64,000 nucleotides of DNA from a virus. This document shows positions 14,460-22,757 of this stretch, piece after piece. The DNA is taken from positions 1 through 64,000 of IMG/VR virus record IMGVR_UViG_3300009130_001695. One strand, written 5' to 3'. Made by a program: the position numbers and the translations under genes. Positions within the stretch are counted from its first letter, which is position 1. Each line of letters starts with the position of its first letter. The notes under the pieces were generated by a model that saw only the letters and a program-made list of their open reading frames with translations, was not told the origin of the DNA and ran no database searches.

Positions 14460-15836
14460 GTGAAAAAAGTAATTTTAGTACAACCTTATTATGAAAATAT
14501 TTGGGAACCCATCGGCCTCGGCTTTATTGCGGCATATCTTAAAAAACATTATGTAGGAGATCTCGATATACAGTGTTTCCAGGGAAATTTTGATACCGAT
14601 GAAACTATTATTGAAGCCTGCATGGACGCAGACGTGGTGGGTTTTTCCTGCACATCACCAGCTTGGCCTCATGCATTAAGACTGGCTGAGAAAATTAAAG
14701 AAAATAATCCCACCACACGAACGGTTTTTGGTGGATTTCATGTTTCGGCCCTCCCAGATGTTTGTATTAAATACGAAGCAGTGGATCAGATTGTAGTAGG
14801 TGAAGGAGAAGAAGCATTTTTGCAAATTGTTAATGGTTGTACTGACTCTATTGTTGATGGAACTAAGACAGATATGAAAGAGATCCCATGGCCTGATAGA
14901 GAAGTTATAAAAAATCATAGAACTGTTGATCTATGTGAATCTATGAATGGCAAACGAATTGCCTCGTTCCAAGTTAACCGTGTATGTCCTGTGGTTTGTG
15001 CCTTTTGCGCGGAAAGGGTCATAACAGGCAAGTTTAGAAAAAGTAACCCCGTAAGAACACGATCAATTCCTGATGCTTTGGACGAAATCGACCAAGTAAT
15101 AAAAGATTTAAATTTAAACTATTTTAAGTTCGTTGACGCCACCTTCGATATTAGCCCCCAATTTGTAATTGACTTTTGTAAAGAAAAAATCAGGAGAGGA
15201 AACACAACTGAGTGGGAATGCCTGATTCATTGTAGTTTTACCTCCGATGAAATGTTTTATTGGTTAAAAAAAGCTCAATGTCACCAAGTTAATATGGGTG
15301 TTGAAAGTGGGAGCGATAAAATACTTAAAGATATCGGTAAGGGTTTGCGCGTCAAACGAGTGCGTAAAGCGTTTGAGTGGGCAAAGAAGCACAGAATTGA
15401 AAGAAGGGGGTTTTTCCTTCTAGGAATGCCCAATGAAACCCGCGAGGATTTAAGAATGACTGAAGATTTAATCGACGAGATACAACCAGACGTGGTAGGT
15501 TTTACAATCCTTTGTCCATATCCAGGAACCGATCTCTATGAGCACGACAAACACCATAACACGGACTGGGAGACGATGGATGAATATAAGAATGATTTTT
15601 GGTCAACCGAACACTTTACGAATATTGAACTCAAGGCACAGCAGGCATATTTTAAGACCAAATACGACCTGCTGTTGTGTGAAAGACAGGAAGATTCATC
15701 TCAAGTGGGAGGATTCGGGGATATGAGAGGCACCACTCTCAGTGAACTTGAACAAAGTGCCCCAGACTTTGAAGATCCAAGCGCACAACTAGACGATCCT
15801 TCCACAACCAACAACCCCTTAAACGTTATACAATAA
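14460..15836 (+). CDS. B12-binding/radical SAM enzyme
   Basis: A 458-residue protein. N-terminal cobalamin-binding-like domain: VILVQPYYENIWEPIGLGFIAAYLKK, VGFSCTSPAWPHALRLAEKI, GGFHVSALPD and IVVGEGEEAF. Radical SAM core: cluster motif CPVVCAFC at residues 176-183 (C-x3-C-x2-C), then NYFKFVDATFDIS, NMGVESGSDKIL and RRGFFLLGMPNETRED. This is the class-B layout of BchE-like methylases or rearrangement enzymes. Within a sugar cluster it may make a methylated or rearranged sugar. The GTG start has a weak AAGGAAG upstream. A 48-base gap before it holds nothing else I can identify. The C-terminal 60 residues are low-complexity and acidic. Confidence 0.83.
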   Translation: MKKVILVQPYYENIWEPIGLGFIAAYLKKHYVGDLDIQCFQGNFDTDETIIEACMDADVVGFSCTSPAWPHALRLAEKIKENNPTTRTVFGGFHVSALPDVCIKYEAVDQIVVGEGEEAFLQIVNGCTDSIVDGTKTDMKEIPWPDREVIKNHRTVDLCESMNGKRIASFQVNRVCPVVCAFCAERVITGKFRKSNPVRTRSIPDALDEIDQVIKDLNLNYFKFVDATFDISPQFVIDFCKEKIRRGNTTEWECLIHCSFTSDEMFYWLKKAQCHQVNMGVESGSDKILKDIGKGLRVKRVRKAFEWAKKHRIERRGFFLLGMPNETREDLRMTEDLIDEIQPDVVGFTILCPYPGTDLYEHDKHHNTDWETMDEYKNDFWSTEHFTNIELKAQQAYFKTKYDLLLCERQEDSSQVGGFGDMRGTTLSELEQSAPDFEDPSAQLDDPSTTNNPLNVIQ

Positions 15837-15837
15837 A

Positions 15838-16533
15838 ATGATAAATAATATGGACTGGTTTGAACAAAACCTGAAAAACAGTATCCCATTTGCATTTGCC
15901 CGATTTAATGATGGCGAAATGATGGGGATTGCCAATGTTGGCTCCATTGTAGCTCGCGGAGATCAATACGTTGATACGTCGCTTAGTGATGCCTTAAAAG
16001 ATGCCATACAACATAAGCAAAAAAATTATTATGTAGGTATTCCTTGTTCTCAATGTTATCCACAATACAATAAATTGGCCAAAGAGTTAGTCGGCGATTA
16101 TGAATATACGACATCAGCTGTTGTTACAACTAATAGAAATTGGAAAAAATTTATTGATATTTTTCCATCTTTGGTGACGCATAAAAGGGTTTTATGGATC
16201 TCAGGCAACGATCAAGATACTGATAAGTTGAAAGAAATTGGAATTGAGGTTGCCAAAAAGGGACAACTTCCAGGCAAAAACAGTTGGCGTTTTTACGACC
16301 ATGTACTAAAAACGTTTCCTGCAACTTTTCAACCTGGGGATGTCGTCTGCATCTCGTTAGGTCCGACCGCCCGCGTGTTAGTGAAAGAGTGGTATAAGCA
16401 AATGCCAGATATCACCTTCATCGATGTGGGAAGTAATTTTGACCCCTTTACACGGGGAGTTTATCACAACTGTCATAAAGGTTGGAAAGAAACAGGTTTC
16501 AACATGGGCAAAAAATGCCCGGAATGCAATTAA
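15838..16533 (+). CDS. GT-D fold glycosyltransferase-like protein
   Basis: A 231-residue protein one base after the radical SAM gene. FAFARFNDGEMMGIANV (residues 18-34) matches the entry motif of the GT-D fold (DUF1792-type), and GDVVCISLGPTARVLVKEWYK with TFIDVGSNFDPF fits the later Rossmann part. GT-D enzymes such as the streptococcal DUF1792 glucosyltransferase extend O-glycans on serine-rich proteins. Ends CPECN, with a Cys pair of unknown use. Confidence 0.76.
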   Translation: MINNMDWFEQNLKNSIPFAFARFNDGEMMGIANVGSIVARGDQYVDTSLSDALKDAIQHKQKNYYVGIPCSQCYPQYNKLAKELVGDYEYTTSAVVTTNRNWKKFIDIFPSLVTHKRVLWISGNDQDTDKLKEIGIEVAKKGQLPGKNSWRFYDHVLKTFPATFQPGDVVCISLGPTARVLVKEWYKQMPDITFIDVGSNFDPFTRGVYHNCHKGWKETGFNMGKKCPECN

Positions 16534-16534
16534 T

Positions 16535-17269
16535 ATGAAAATTTATCTTCTCACATCAAACAAATATACTCATATTTGCCCCGTAAATATACATTTTTTA
16601 AACAAATATTGGCCCGATCAAGATATTACGATAGTGGGGTATGACAAGCTAGTAGATTTAAAAAATCTTCCATCTAATGTTACTATAGATTCACTTGGAG
16701 AGCAAGCCAATTTTCCAAAGTGGTCAGATGGCCTTGCTCCTTATTTTGAGAATATACCAGAAGATTATTTTGTGTTAATATTTGATGATCATGTGCTCTT
16801 AAATAAGGTGGATAAGGCAAAAATGGCAATAATTGAGGAGCAATTTAGATTAAACAAAGTCGATAAGGCGATGCTCGGCGGGGGAGTGCCATTAAAATTT
16901 TCTTCTAAATATGGGGAAAATTTACTTATGCTACCCCAAGGAGTTCACCATAGGGCATCATTACACCCAGCCATTTGGACAAAAAAGTATCTTTTAAATT
17001 ATTTAAAGCCAGATTTAACTTCTTGGGATTTTGAGTTAAAGAATGATCCTGTGGCGATGTTTGATGGAGCAAAAATCATCAATTATAATTATAGCTATCC
17101 TGAATCTCCTCATCTTTTTTCTTATTTGGAGTTGTTTAATAAGGGAATTATTTCTATTAATGAAGATGGCGATATCTTATCAGATCAACCATCTCAAAAA
17201 TTTTTTGATAAGAAAGACATTCAACATATTTGGTCAGAGAGTCAACGATGTCAAAGGGAGTTACAATGA
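16535..17269 (+). CDS. Putative GT-A type glycosyltransferase
   Basis: A 244-residue protein. The ATG at 16535 gives MKIYLLTSNKYTHICPVNIHFLNKYWPDQDITIVGYD, a GT-A-like N-terminus; upstream codons in this frame shadow the preceding gene. VLIFDDHVLL near residue 80 is a DxD-like metal site, and LTSWDFEL is a likely acceptor-side motif. It ends with an ATGA overlap into the next gene. I know similar short proteins from phage and capsule clusters but not their reactions. Confidence 0.68.
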   Translation: MKIYLLTSNKYTHICPVNIHFLNKYWPDQDITIVGYDKLVDLKNLPSNVTIDSLGEQANFPKWSDGLAPYFENIPEDYFVLIFDDHVLLNKVDKAKMAIIEEQFRLNKVDKAMLGGGVPLKFSSKYGENLLMLPQGVHHRASLHPAIWTKKYLLNYLKPDLTSWDFELKNDPVAMFDGAKIINYNYSYPESPHLFSYLELFNKGIISINEDGDILSDQPSQKFFDKKDIQHIWSESQRCQRELQ

Positions 17270-18186
17270 ATATTTTAATATTAGGTCATACAGGTTTTGT
17301 GGGAAAAAATTTAAAAAGATTTTTAGAAGATAAAGGATACCCGGTTAATGGTATTTCCAGAAAGGAATGCGATTTAAGAGATTATGATGAATTTTCAAAT
17401 AGAATAAGAGAATTGGGCAATATTGATGTTATCTTTAACTGTGCTGCTAATGTGGGGAGTGTGCATTATGTGACTGCAAACGCTGCTGATGTTATTGCCG
17501 ACAATAGTTTAATGGCATTGAACTTGTATAAAGCTGTCCACCAACTATCCCCGAACACAACAATTGTTAATCTTCTGTCTAATTGTTGTTACGCAAATGG
17601 AACCGAAATTCAAGATGAAACTAAGTGGTTGGACGGTGATGTCCATCCATCTGTCTTTTCATTCGGAAATTTTAAGAGAGTTTTATATTATGTTTCTCGT
17701 TGTTATGACCAACAACATGATATTAAAAGTATTAATTTAATGTTTTCTGGTATCTATGGCCCCGGCGATAGCGCAGATCCCAACAAAGTCCATGCACTCA
17801 ACGGTATGATTATTCGGATGTTAGAATCTGTTAAAAGCAACGATGATAAATTTGAAATTTGGGGAACAGGTTCACCAATTCGAGAATGGATTTATATTGA
17901 AGACGTATGTAGAATTCTGTTACAATCTACTGAATTGGATAAACTTATTGAGCCTGTTAATGTGGCTCAAGGAACCGGCTTTACGATTGCAGAAACTGCA
18001 CAATGTATTCAAAAAGCGGTTGGGTATGAAGGTGAATTAACGTTTAATACTGATTATCAAGACGGTGCCCCCATTAAAATATTGGGAATGGGACAATTTG
18101 AAAATCTATTCCAGGGATATGTCTTTTCTGATCATCAAAAGGGCGTAGATGCTACCGTGGAATATTACAAGGAGATCCTAGGGTGA
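17266..18186 (+). CDS. NAD-dependent epimerase/dehydratase, GDP-fucose-synthase-like, atypical active site
   Basis: A 306-residue SDR protein; ATG at 17266 with GGGAG upstream, ATGA overlap before and GTGA overlap after. The nucleotide loop is GHTGFVGKNL, then VIFNCAANVGSVHYV, as in GDP-L-fucose synthase (Fcl). At the YxxxK active site the sequence is FGNFK at residues 133-137, so Tyr is replaced by Phe while Lys is kept. YGPGDSADPNKVHALNGMIIRM and GTGSPIREWIYIEDV follow the Fcl pattern. Either another residue supplies the proton or the protein has a changed reaction. Confidence 0.8.
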   Translation: MNILILGHTGFVGKNLKRFLEDKGYPVNGISRKECDLRDYDEFSNRIRELGNIDVIFNCAANVGSVHYVTANAADVIADNSLMALNLYKAVHQLSPNTTIVNLLSNCCYANGTEIQDETKWLDGDVHPSVFSFGNFKRVLYYVSRCYDQQHDIKSINLMFSGIYGPGDSADPNKVHALNGMIIRMLESVKSNDDKFEIWGTGSPIREWIYIEDVCRILLQSTELDKLIEPVNVAQGTGFTIAETAQCIQKAVGYEGELTFNTDYQDGAPIKILGMGQFENLFQGYVFSDHQKGVDATVEYYKEILG

Positions 18187-19316
18187 ATAAAAAAGATTTT
18201 GATATTGGCAATGAAATACGCTGTTGGGGTGTGTGTATTCCTGATAATGCTGGCAAAGAAGTCGCCAAAACTCTTAAATCAACATGGATTAACACTGGAA
18301 AGAAAGAAAAAGAGTTCCGTCAAAAAATATGCAAGAGATTCAAGGCTCCCTATGCGATTGCATGTATGAGTGGTACATCAGCATTAAAGATTGCCCTACG
18401 TGCTTTAGATATCGGCCCCGACGACGAGGTGGTGAGTACACCCTTCACCTTTATAGCTACTAATACAGCTATTCTAGAAGTGGGCGCAAAACCAGTGTTT
18501 GCTGATATTCAATATGATACACTAAACATTGATCCAAAAAGTGTTGAAGAAAAAATTACCGATAAAACCAAAGCCATTATGTGTGTTCACTATGCTGGAA
18601 ACCCAGTAGATTTGGATGAGTTGCGTGCAATTGCGGATAAATATAATCTACCCATTATCGAAGATAGTGCTCATGCTATGACTAGTGAGTATAAGGGGCA
18701 ACCAATTGGATCAACAGGTGATATTGCTACTTTCTCTTTTCAGTGTGTAAAAATTGTAACTTGTGGTGATGGCGGCGTTGTTACCACTACTAACGAAGAA
18801 ATTTATAAGAAATTAAAAAAACAAACTTGGTATGGAATCGATAGAGACACCAAGAAAGTAAGCCTTCTAGATCCATTACCAGCACATCCTGATGGCCTTG
18901 GGTTTAAGTCCAATATGAATGATATTACCGCTACGCTCGCCTGCACTGCTATGGACCACTTGGATGTACCTCTTAAAAAAAGGAAAGAAATTGGAGAAAG
19001 GTATCGTAAAGAGTTTTCCTCTCTAACTAAGATTAAACTATTAGATTATAAAGATCATTGGACACCTAACTATCAAATATTCCCAGTACATGTTGAAAAC
19101 CGACAAGAATTTGCAGAATTTATGTGGAATCGAGGCATTCAAGTGAACGTCAATAATCGTCGCAATGATATTTATGATATCTTTGGTGGAATGTGTGATC
19201 TTCCCAATCTTAAAAGGTGTGATGAGGATGTTATTCTAATCCCTATTCATAATGATTTAGAACTCTATGATGTAGAGAGAGTTATAAGTGTTGTTAAAGA
19301 ATACGATGCTAAATGA
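18183..19316 (+). CDS. DegT/DnrJ/EryC1/StrS-family sugar aminotransferase
   Basis: A 377-residue full-length enzyme with GTG start (GTGA overlap). Motifs: CMSGTSALKIALRAL (phosphate site), STPFTFIATNTAILEVGAKPVF, VHYAGNPVDLDEL, IIEDSAHAMTSEYKG, and TFSFQCVKIVTCGDGGVV, where the Lys of FQCVK is the Schiff-base residue. It transfers an amino group from glutamate to a 4-keto or 3-keto nucleotide sugar; with RmlA/RmlB in the same run a dTDP-amino-deoxy-hexose is a natural product. It differs strongly in length from the compact paralogue at 13776. ATGA overlap with the next gene. Confidence 0.88.
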   Translation: MNKKDFDIGNEIRCWGVCIPDNAGKEVAKTLKSTWINTGKKEKEFRQKICKRFKAPYAIACMSGTSALKIALRALDIGPDDEVVSTPFTFIATNTAILEVGAKPVFADIQYDTLNIDPKSVEEKITDKTKAIMCVHYAGNPVDLDELRAIADKYNLPIIEDSAHAMTSEYKGQPIGSTGDIATFSFQCVKIVTCGDGGVVTTTNEEIYKKLKKQTWYGIDRDTKKVSLLDPLPAHPDGLGFKSNMNDITATLACTAMDHLDVPLKKRKEIGERYRKEFSSLTKIKLLDYKDHWTPNYQIFPVHVENRQEFAEFMWNRGIQVNVNNRRNDIYDIFGGMCDLPNLKRCDEDVILIPIHNDLELYDVERVISVVKEYDAK

Positions 19317-20047
19317 AGGCACTCATTGGGCATACAGGTTTTGTGGGATCAAATATATTATCCCAAACTACATTTGATCACTGCTACAACTCTCAAAACA
19401 TTAAGGATATTCGCGGAAAAGAATATGATTTGGTTGTGTGTGCTGGGGTAAATAGTGTTAAATGGAAGGCTAACAAGTTCCCTCAAGAAGATTTTTTGCA
19501 AATTGAAAATCTTATAAACAATCTTAATCAAACTCACTTTAAAAAAATAATTTTAATTTCCACCATCGCAGTATACGACAACCCAGCCGATAATGCATAT
19601 GGCAGAAATAGATTATTTTTGGAAAATTATTTAACCAATAAATATCCAACGACTATCATTCGTCTACCAGCCCTTTTCGGAAAAGGTCTTAAGAAAAACG
19701 CCATTTATGATCTCTTACACCAAAATCATCAATATTTACCCAATTTTAAGAGCCAGTTCCAGTATTATTCTTTAGATAACTTATGGAGTGATATCTGTGT
19801 TGCCATTGAGAAGCATATAAAAGTTTTAAATATTGCTACAGAACCAGTACCTTTTTATGATATAATAAAGTTGTTCAATCAGACTGAGGTACAGAATAGC
19901 AATAAACCCATAATAACAGAAAATATGAAATCTTCACACTGCCACCATTGGGGTAAAAAAGGAGATTATTTATATAATTCTTCAGAAATTATGGCGGAAT
20001 TAAAACAATTCATAAAAAATTATGCTAACACGAAACGAGATAGATGA
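19313..20047 (+). CDS. SDR-type sugar epimerase-like protein with altered YxxxK
   Basis: A 244-residue protein beginning MKALIGHTGFVGSNILS, a Rossmann loop nearly identical in pattern to that at 17266. The active-site segment is AYGRNR (Tyr96, Arg100), so Lys of YxxxK is Arg. The C-terminal half is short (244 against ~310 residues) and contains SSHCHHWGKKGDYLY. It may be a compact epimerase with Arg replacing Lys or a non-catalytic nucleotide-sugar-binding protein. The 3' end overlaps the DUF962 gene by 26 bases. Confidence 0.72.
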   Translation: MKALIGHTGFVGSNILSQTTFDHCYNSQNIKDIRGKEYDLVVCAGVNSVKWKANKFPQEDFLQIENLINNLNQTHFKKIILISTIAVYDNPADNAYGRNRLFLENYLTNKYPTTIIRLPALFGKGLKKNAIYDLLHQNHQYLPNFKSQFQYYSLDNLWSDICVAIEKHIKVLNIATEPVPFYDIIKLFNQTEVQNSNKPIITENMKSSHCHHWGKKGDYLYNSSEIMAELKQFIKNYANTKRDR

Positions 20048-20327
20048 GTATTATACCTATTATTTAGACTTGCACACTCATCCAAAGTGTAGACTGCTGC
20101 ATTTTATAGGACAGCTTTTCACCTTAATTGTTTTAGGTGCTTTCGCATATACAGGTTCTTGGATTTATCTATTCATTTCTCCTTTTGTGGTATATCCTTT
20201 TGCCTGGTCAGCCCACTTTATTTTTGAAAAGAATAAACCAGCGGCATTCAGTGATCCTATCAAGGCAAAAATATGTGATTTTAGAATGTTTATAGAAATT
20301 TTAAGAGGTAAATTAAGTATATGGTAA
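20022..20327 (+). CDS. DUF962/Mpo1-like membrane protein
   Basis: A 101-residue protein with the family pattern YYLDLHTHPKCRLLHFIG, two hydrophobic segments (FTLIVLGAFAYTGSW and YLFISPFVVYPFAWSAHF) and HFIFEKNKPAAFSDP. Yeast Mpo1 is an Fe(II)-dependent dioxygenase that shortens 2-hydroxy fatty acids; bacterial members are uncharacterised. The His residues of HTHP, LLHF and SAHF are the probable metal ligands. A membrane lipid-modifying enzyme amid sugar genes suggests work on a lipid-linked precursor or on lipid A-type hydroxy fatty acids, which is inference. Confidence 0.8.
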   Translation: MLTRNEIDEYYTYYLDLHTHPKCRLLHFIGQLFTLIVLGAFAYTGSWIYLFISPFVVYPFAWSAHFIFEKNKPAAFSDPIKAKICDFRMFIEILRGKLSIW

Positions 20328-21271
20328 GAAAAAAGATTTTAGTCACTGGTGGAGCTGGGTATGTGGGGACTTCTCTTATACCCAAACTCTTAGAGGAGGG
20401 TCACGAAGTCACGGTGTTTGACAACTTGATGCAGGGCGGAAATCAGCTTTTATCCTTTTTTAAGAATAAGAATTTTCACTTTGTAAAAGGTGACATTACC
20501 ATCCAGAATGACTTGAGAGAAGTGGTAAGGGGTAAAGACATCATTATTCATTTAGCCGCTATTGTAGGATTTCCAGCCTGTCAAAACAACCCAGAACTGG
20601 CCACCAATGTAAATGTGGGCGGAACACGCAATCTTATTGAGGTTTCAGATCCTTCGCAAGTCATCTTATATGGCTCCACCGGTAGTAATTATGGAAAAGT
20701 AAACAATATTTGCACCGAAGAAACTCCCTTAAACCCTTTAAGTTTGTATGGTGAAACAAAAACATTGGGGGAACAAATGCTCCGAGCTAGGGGGAATGTA
20801 ATTGCTTACCGATTTGCCACCGCTTTTGGTGTCTCTCCTCGTCTGCGCCTGGATTTATTGATAAATGATTTTACAAATAAATGTTTAAGGGATGGTTATC
20901 TTGTTGTATATGAAAAGCATTTTATGAGAACCTTTATTCACGTAGGAGATATGGGTGACTCTTTTGTGTTTGCAATTAATAATTTAGATAAAATGATTGA
21001 TAACGTGTATAATGTGGGTAGTTCCAAGATGAATTATAGTAAAGAAGAGATCTGTAACATAATTTCAGACAAGACCAGATCATTTATACATTTTGAAGAA
21101 ATTGGTGAAGATGCCGATAAGAGAAATTATGTAGTGAGTTATGATAAAATTAATAAACTGGGTTTCGAAACAAAAATTGGTATTCATGAAGGTATTGATG
21201 AAATCATTAAAGTTTTAAAAGTGGTGGACTTTAGAAACCCTTACGTCAACACCCAGCCAGGTATTAAATAG
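20321..21271 (+). CDS. NAD-dependent sugar epimerase/dehydratase
   Basis: A 316-residue extended SDR: KILVTGGAGYVGTSLIPKL, VKGDIT, IIHLAAIVGFPACQNNP, catalytic YGETK near residue 145 (Tyr and Lys both present), RFATAFGVSPRLRLDLL and MRTFIHVGDM. The family includes UDP- and GDP-sugar epimerases, so the substrate is not settled. It overlaps the DUF962 gene by seven bases. Cytoplasmic sugar-nucleotide conversion is secure; the exact sugar is not. Confidence 0.84.
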   Translation: MVRKKILVTGGAGYVGTSLIPKLLEEGHEVTVFDNLMQGGNQLLSFFKNKNFHFVKGDITIQNDLREVVRGKDIIIHLAAIVGFPACQNNPELATNVNVGGTRNLIEVSDPSQVILYGSTGSNYGKVNNICTEETPLNPLSLYGETKTLGEQMLRARGNVIAYRFATAFGVSPRLRLDLLINDFTNKCLRDGYLVVYEKHFMRTFIHVGDMGDSFVFAINNLDKMIDNVYNVGSSKMNYSKEEICNIISDKTRSFIHFEEIGEDADKRNYVVSYDKINKLGFETKIGIHEGIDEIIKVLKVVDFRNPYVNTQPGIK

Positions 21272-21279
21272 GGGACGTT

Positions 21280-22023
21280 GTGATAAAATTAGAAATACCA
21301 CTGGTCCAAAATCCCTTCGCACCCTATCAAAATCTACATTCGGGTGAGACTGCAATTTTGTTTGGCTCTGGCCCGTCACTTTTAAACTTCGACAGTGGTA
21401 AAATCTCCTCAGAGGTTTTACAGTTTGGGATAAATGATCAGATATTTTTAGATTTAGACCTGGATTATTGGTTTATGGGAGACAGCCATCGCCAAGATCC
21501 GGCTTATTTTTTTGATAAATTTGAACTTTATGATGAGTACAAACCTTTAAAGCAAAAATTTGTGAGATATTGTAATTGGGCACATCAGGAATTTATTCAG
21601 AGTGGACCTCACAAGGTTCCTAGAAGTGGCCAGTTGCCCCTAAACATGCAGCATACCAAATATTATCCTGCTGACTCCGCAGGAAATCCCGAGCGATGCC
21701 TTTTTAATAAGGATTTAGCGACTGGTCATTTGCAGGCAGTGAGTTCAATAACTTTTGAAATTTTACAGTTTGTGTTGTATACTGGTGTGGAAAAGCTCTT
21801 TTTGGTGGGTCACGATTGTGACTATACTACAGGGGATTATAATGGCTCTAATATTGGTAAGAATTTAAATGCGGGTTATTGGATCTCCAAATATTGGGGA
21901 GTCTGTGCCCCGTGGATTGCTCAAAATTATCCTAAATTAGAGATTTATTGGGTAGAACCCAAGGGGTTGGATATGTTTACCCCGATTACTCTAGAAGCGG
22001 CTTATGAGATGATGAACCAATGA
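21280..22023 (+). CDS. Rossmann-type glycosyltransferase-like protein (DUF115/Maf- or GT42-like)
   Basis: A 247-residue protein starting with GTG at 21280 behind AGGGGAC. TAILFGSGPSLLNF (residues ~28-41) followed by LQFGINDQIFLDLDLDYWFMGD and, near 170, EILQFVLYTGVEKLFLVGHDCDYTTGDYNG, has the GxGPSL...N and GhD pattern of DUF115 (Maf) and sialyltransferase-like GT42 proteins. Those transfer nonulosonic acids from CMP-sugars, which would fit the CMP-sugar synthetase gene 1.7 kb downstream. Assignment is by motif pattern only. Confidence 0.66.
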   Translation: MIKLEIPLVQNPFAPYQNLHSGETAILFGSGPSLLNFDSGKISSEVLQFGINDQIFLDLDLDYWFMGDSHRQDPAYFFDKFELYDEYKPLKQKFVRYCNWAHQEFIQSGPHKVPRSGQLPLNMQHTKYYPADSAGNPERCLFNKDLATGHLQAVSSITFEILQFVLYTGVEKLFLVGHDCDYTTGDYNGSNIGKNLNAGYWISKYWGVCAPWIAQNYPKLEIYWVEPKGLDMFTPITLEAAYEMMNQ

Positions 22024-22748
22024 AAGTACAAACAAAAAATATAATAGAAACTTTTGACTCCCTTGACCATGAAAATCATGAGTCTTTAACGCACGGTGCT
22101 ACCGTTAACGCTATAAAAGAGTTGGTTTTGGAATTAGACCAAAAACATTTTTTAGAAAGGAAAGTGAAGTTTTTGTTAGATATTCGTGGGTATTTAAAAT
22201 TAAATAACATTAATGGCAATTATGTGGAATTTGGAAGTTACAAGTCTGAGATGCAATATGCCGCTTATGAAATTTTAAACTCCACCCACACTATAGACAA
22301 ATATATTGGTCTTGATACTTTTAAAGGCGAACCAACTTTACGCATGAAGGATAAAGTCCACTCCGTTCATCTCCAAAAAGAACAATTCTCAGCATCCCAC
22401 GAGGAAACAGAGGAGTTTGTAAAAAAATATTTAGGCGACTCTGGTTTTTTAATAAAAGGGGATTTTCGTCACAAAAGGGTAATGAGTAAACTAGACTCTT
22501 TTGAGGATTTTAATGTGGTGGTTATTGATTGTAATCTACTATCCTCAATTGAGGCCGCACTAGATTATATTATTCCACGTACTACTCCAGGCGGCTTAAT
22601 CTTTATAGATGACTTTTATGTGAACTGCTCCCAAGGGAAGTTGGTTACGGAAAAAGTTTTTTCCAAAATATTAAAAAAACATAAAAAGAAAGCTTCTAAG
22701 CATTCTTTCTATGCGCCGTTCGCTCATTCATTTATTATCACTGATTAA
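22020..22748 (+). CDS. TylF/macrocin-type O-methyltransferase-like protein
   Basis: A 242-residue protein with ATGA overlap. GNYVEFGSYKSEMQYAAYE (SAM loop near residue 63-80), YIGLDTFKGEP near 95, IKGDF near 145, and NVVVIDCNLLSSIEAALDYIIPRTTPGGLIFIDDFY follow the TylF pattern, which methylates sugar hydroxyls of macrolides and glycans. The usual Mg-binding D-D pair is represented by VIDCN and IDDF. The C-terminus is Lys-rich. Probable sugar O-methylation. Confidence 0.75.
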   Translation: MKVQTKNIIETFDSLDHENHESLTHGATVNAIKELVLELDQKHFLERKVKFLLDIRGYLKLNNINGNYVEFGSYKSEMQYAAYEILNSTHTIDKYIGLDTFKGEPTLRMKDKVHSVHLQKEQFSASHEETEEFVKKYLGDSGFLIKGDFRHKRVMSKLDSFEDFNVVVIDCNLLSSIEAALDYIIPRTTPGGLIFIDDFYVNCSQGKLVTEKVFSKILKKHKKKASKHSFYAPFAHSFIITD

Positions 22749-22757
22749 AGGAAGGTT

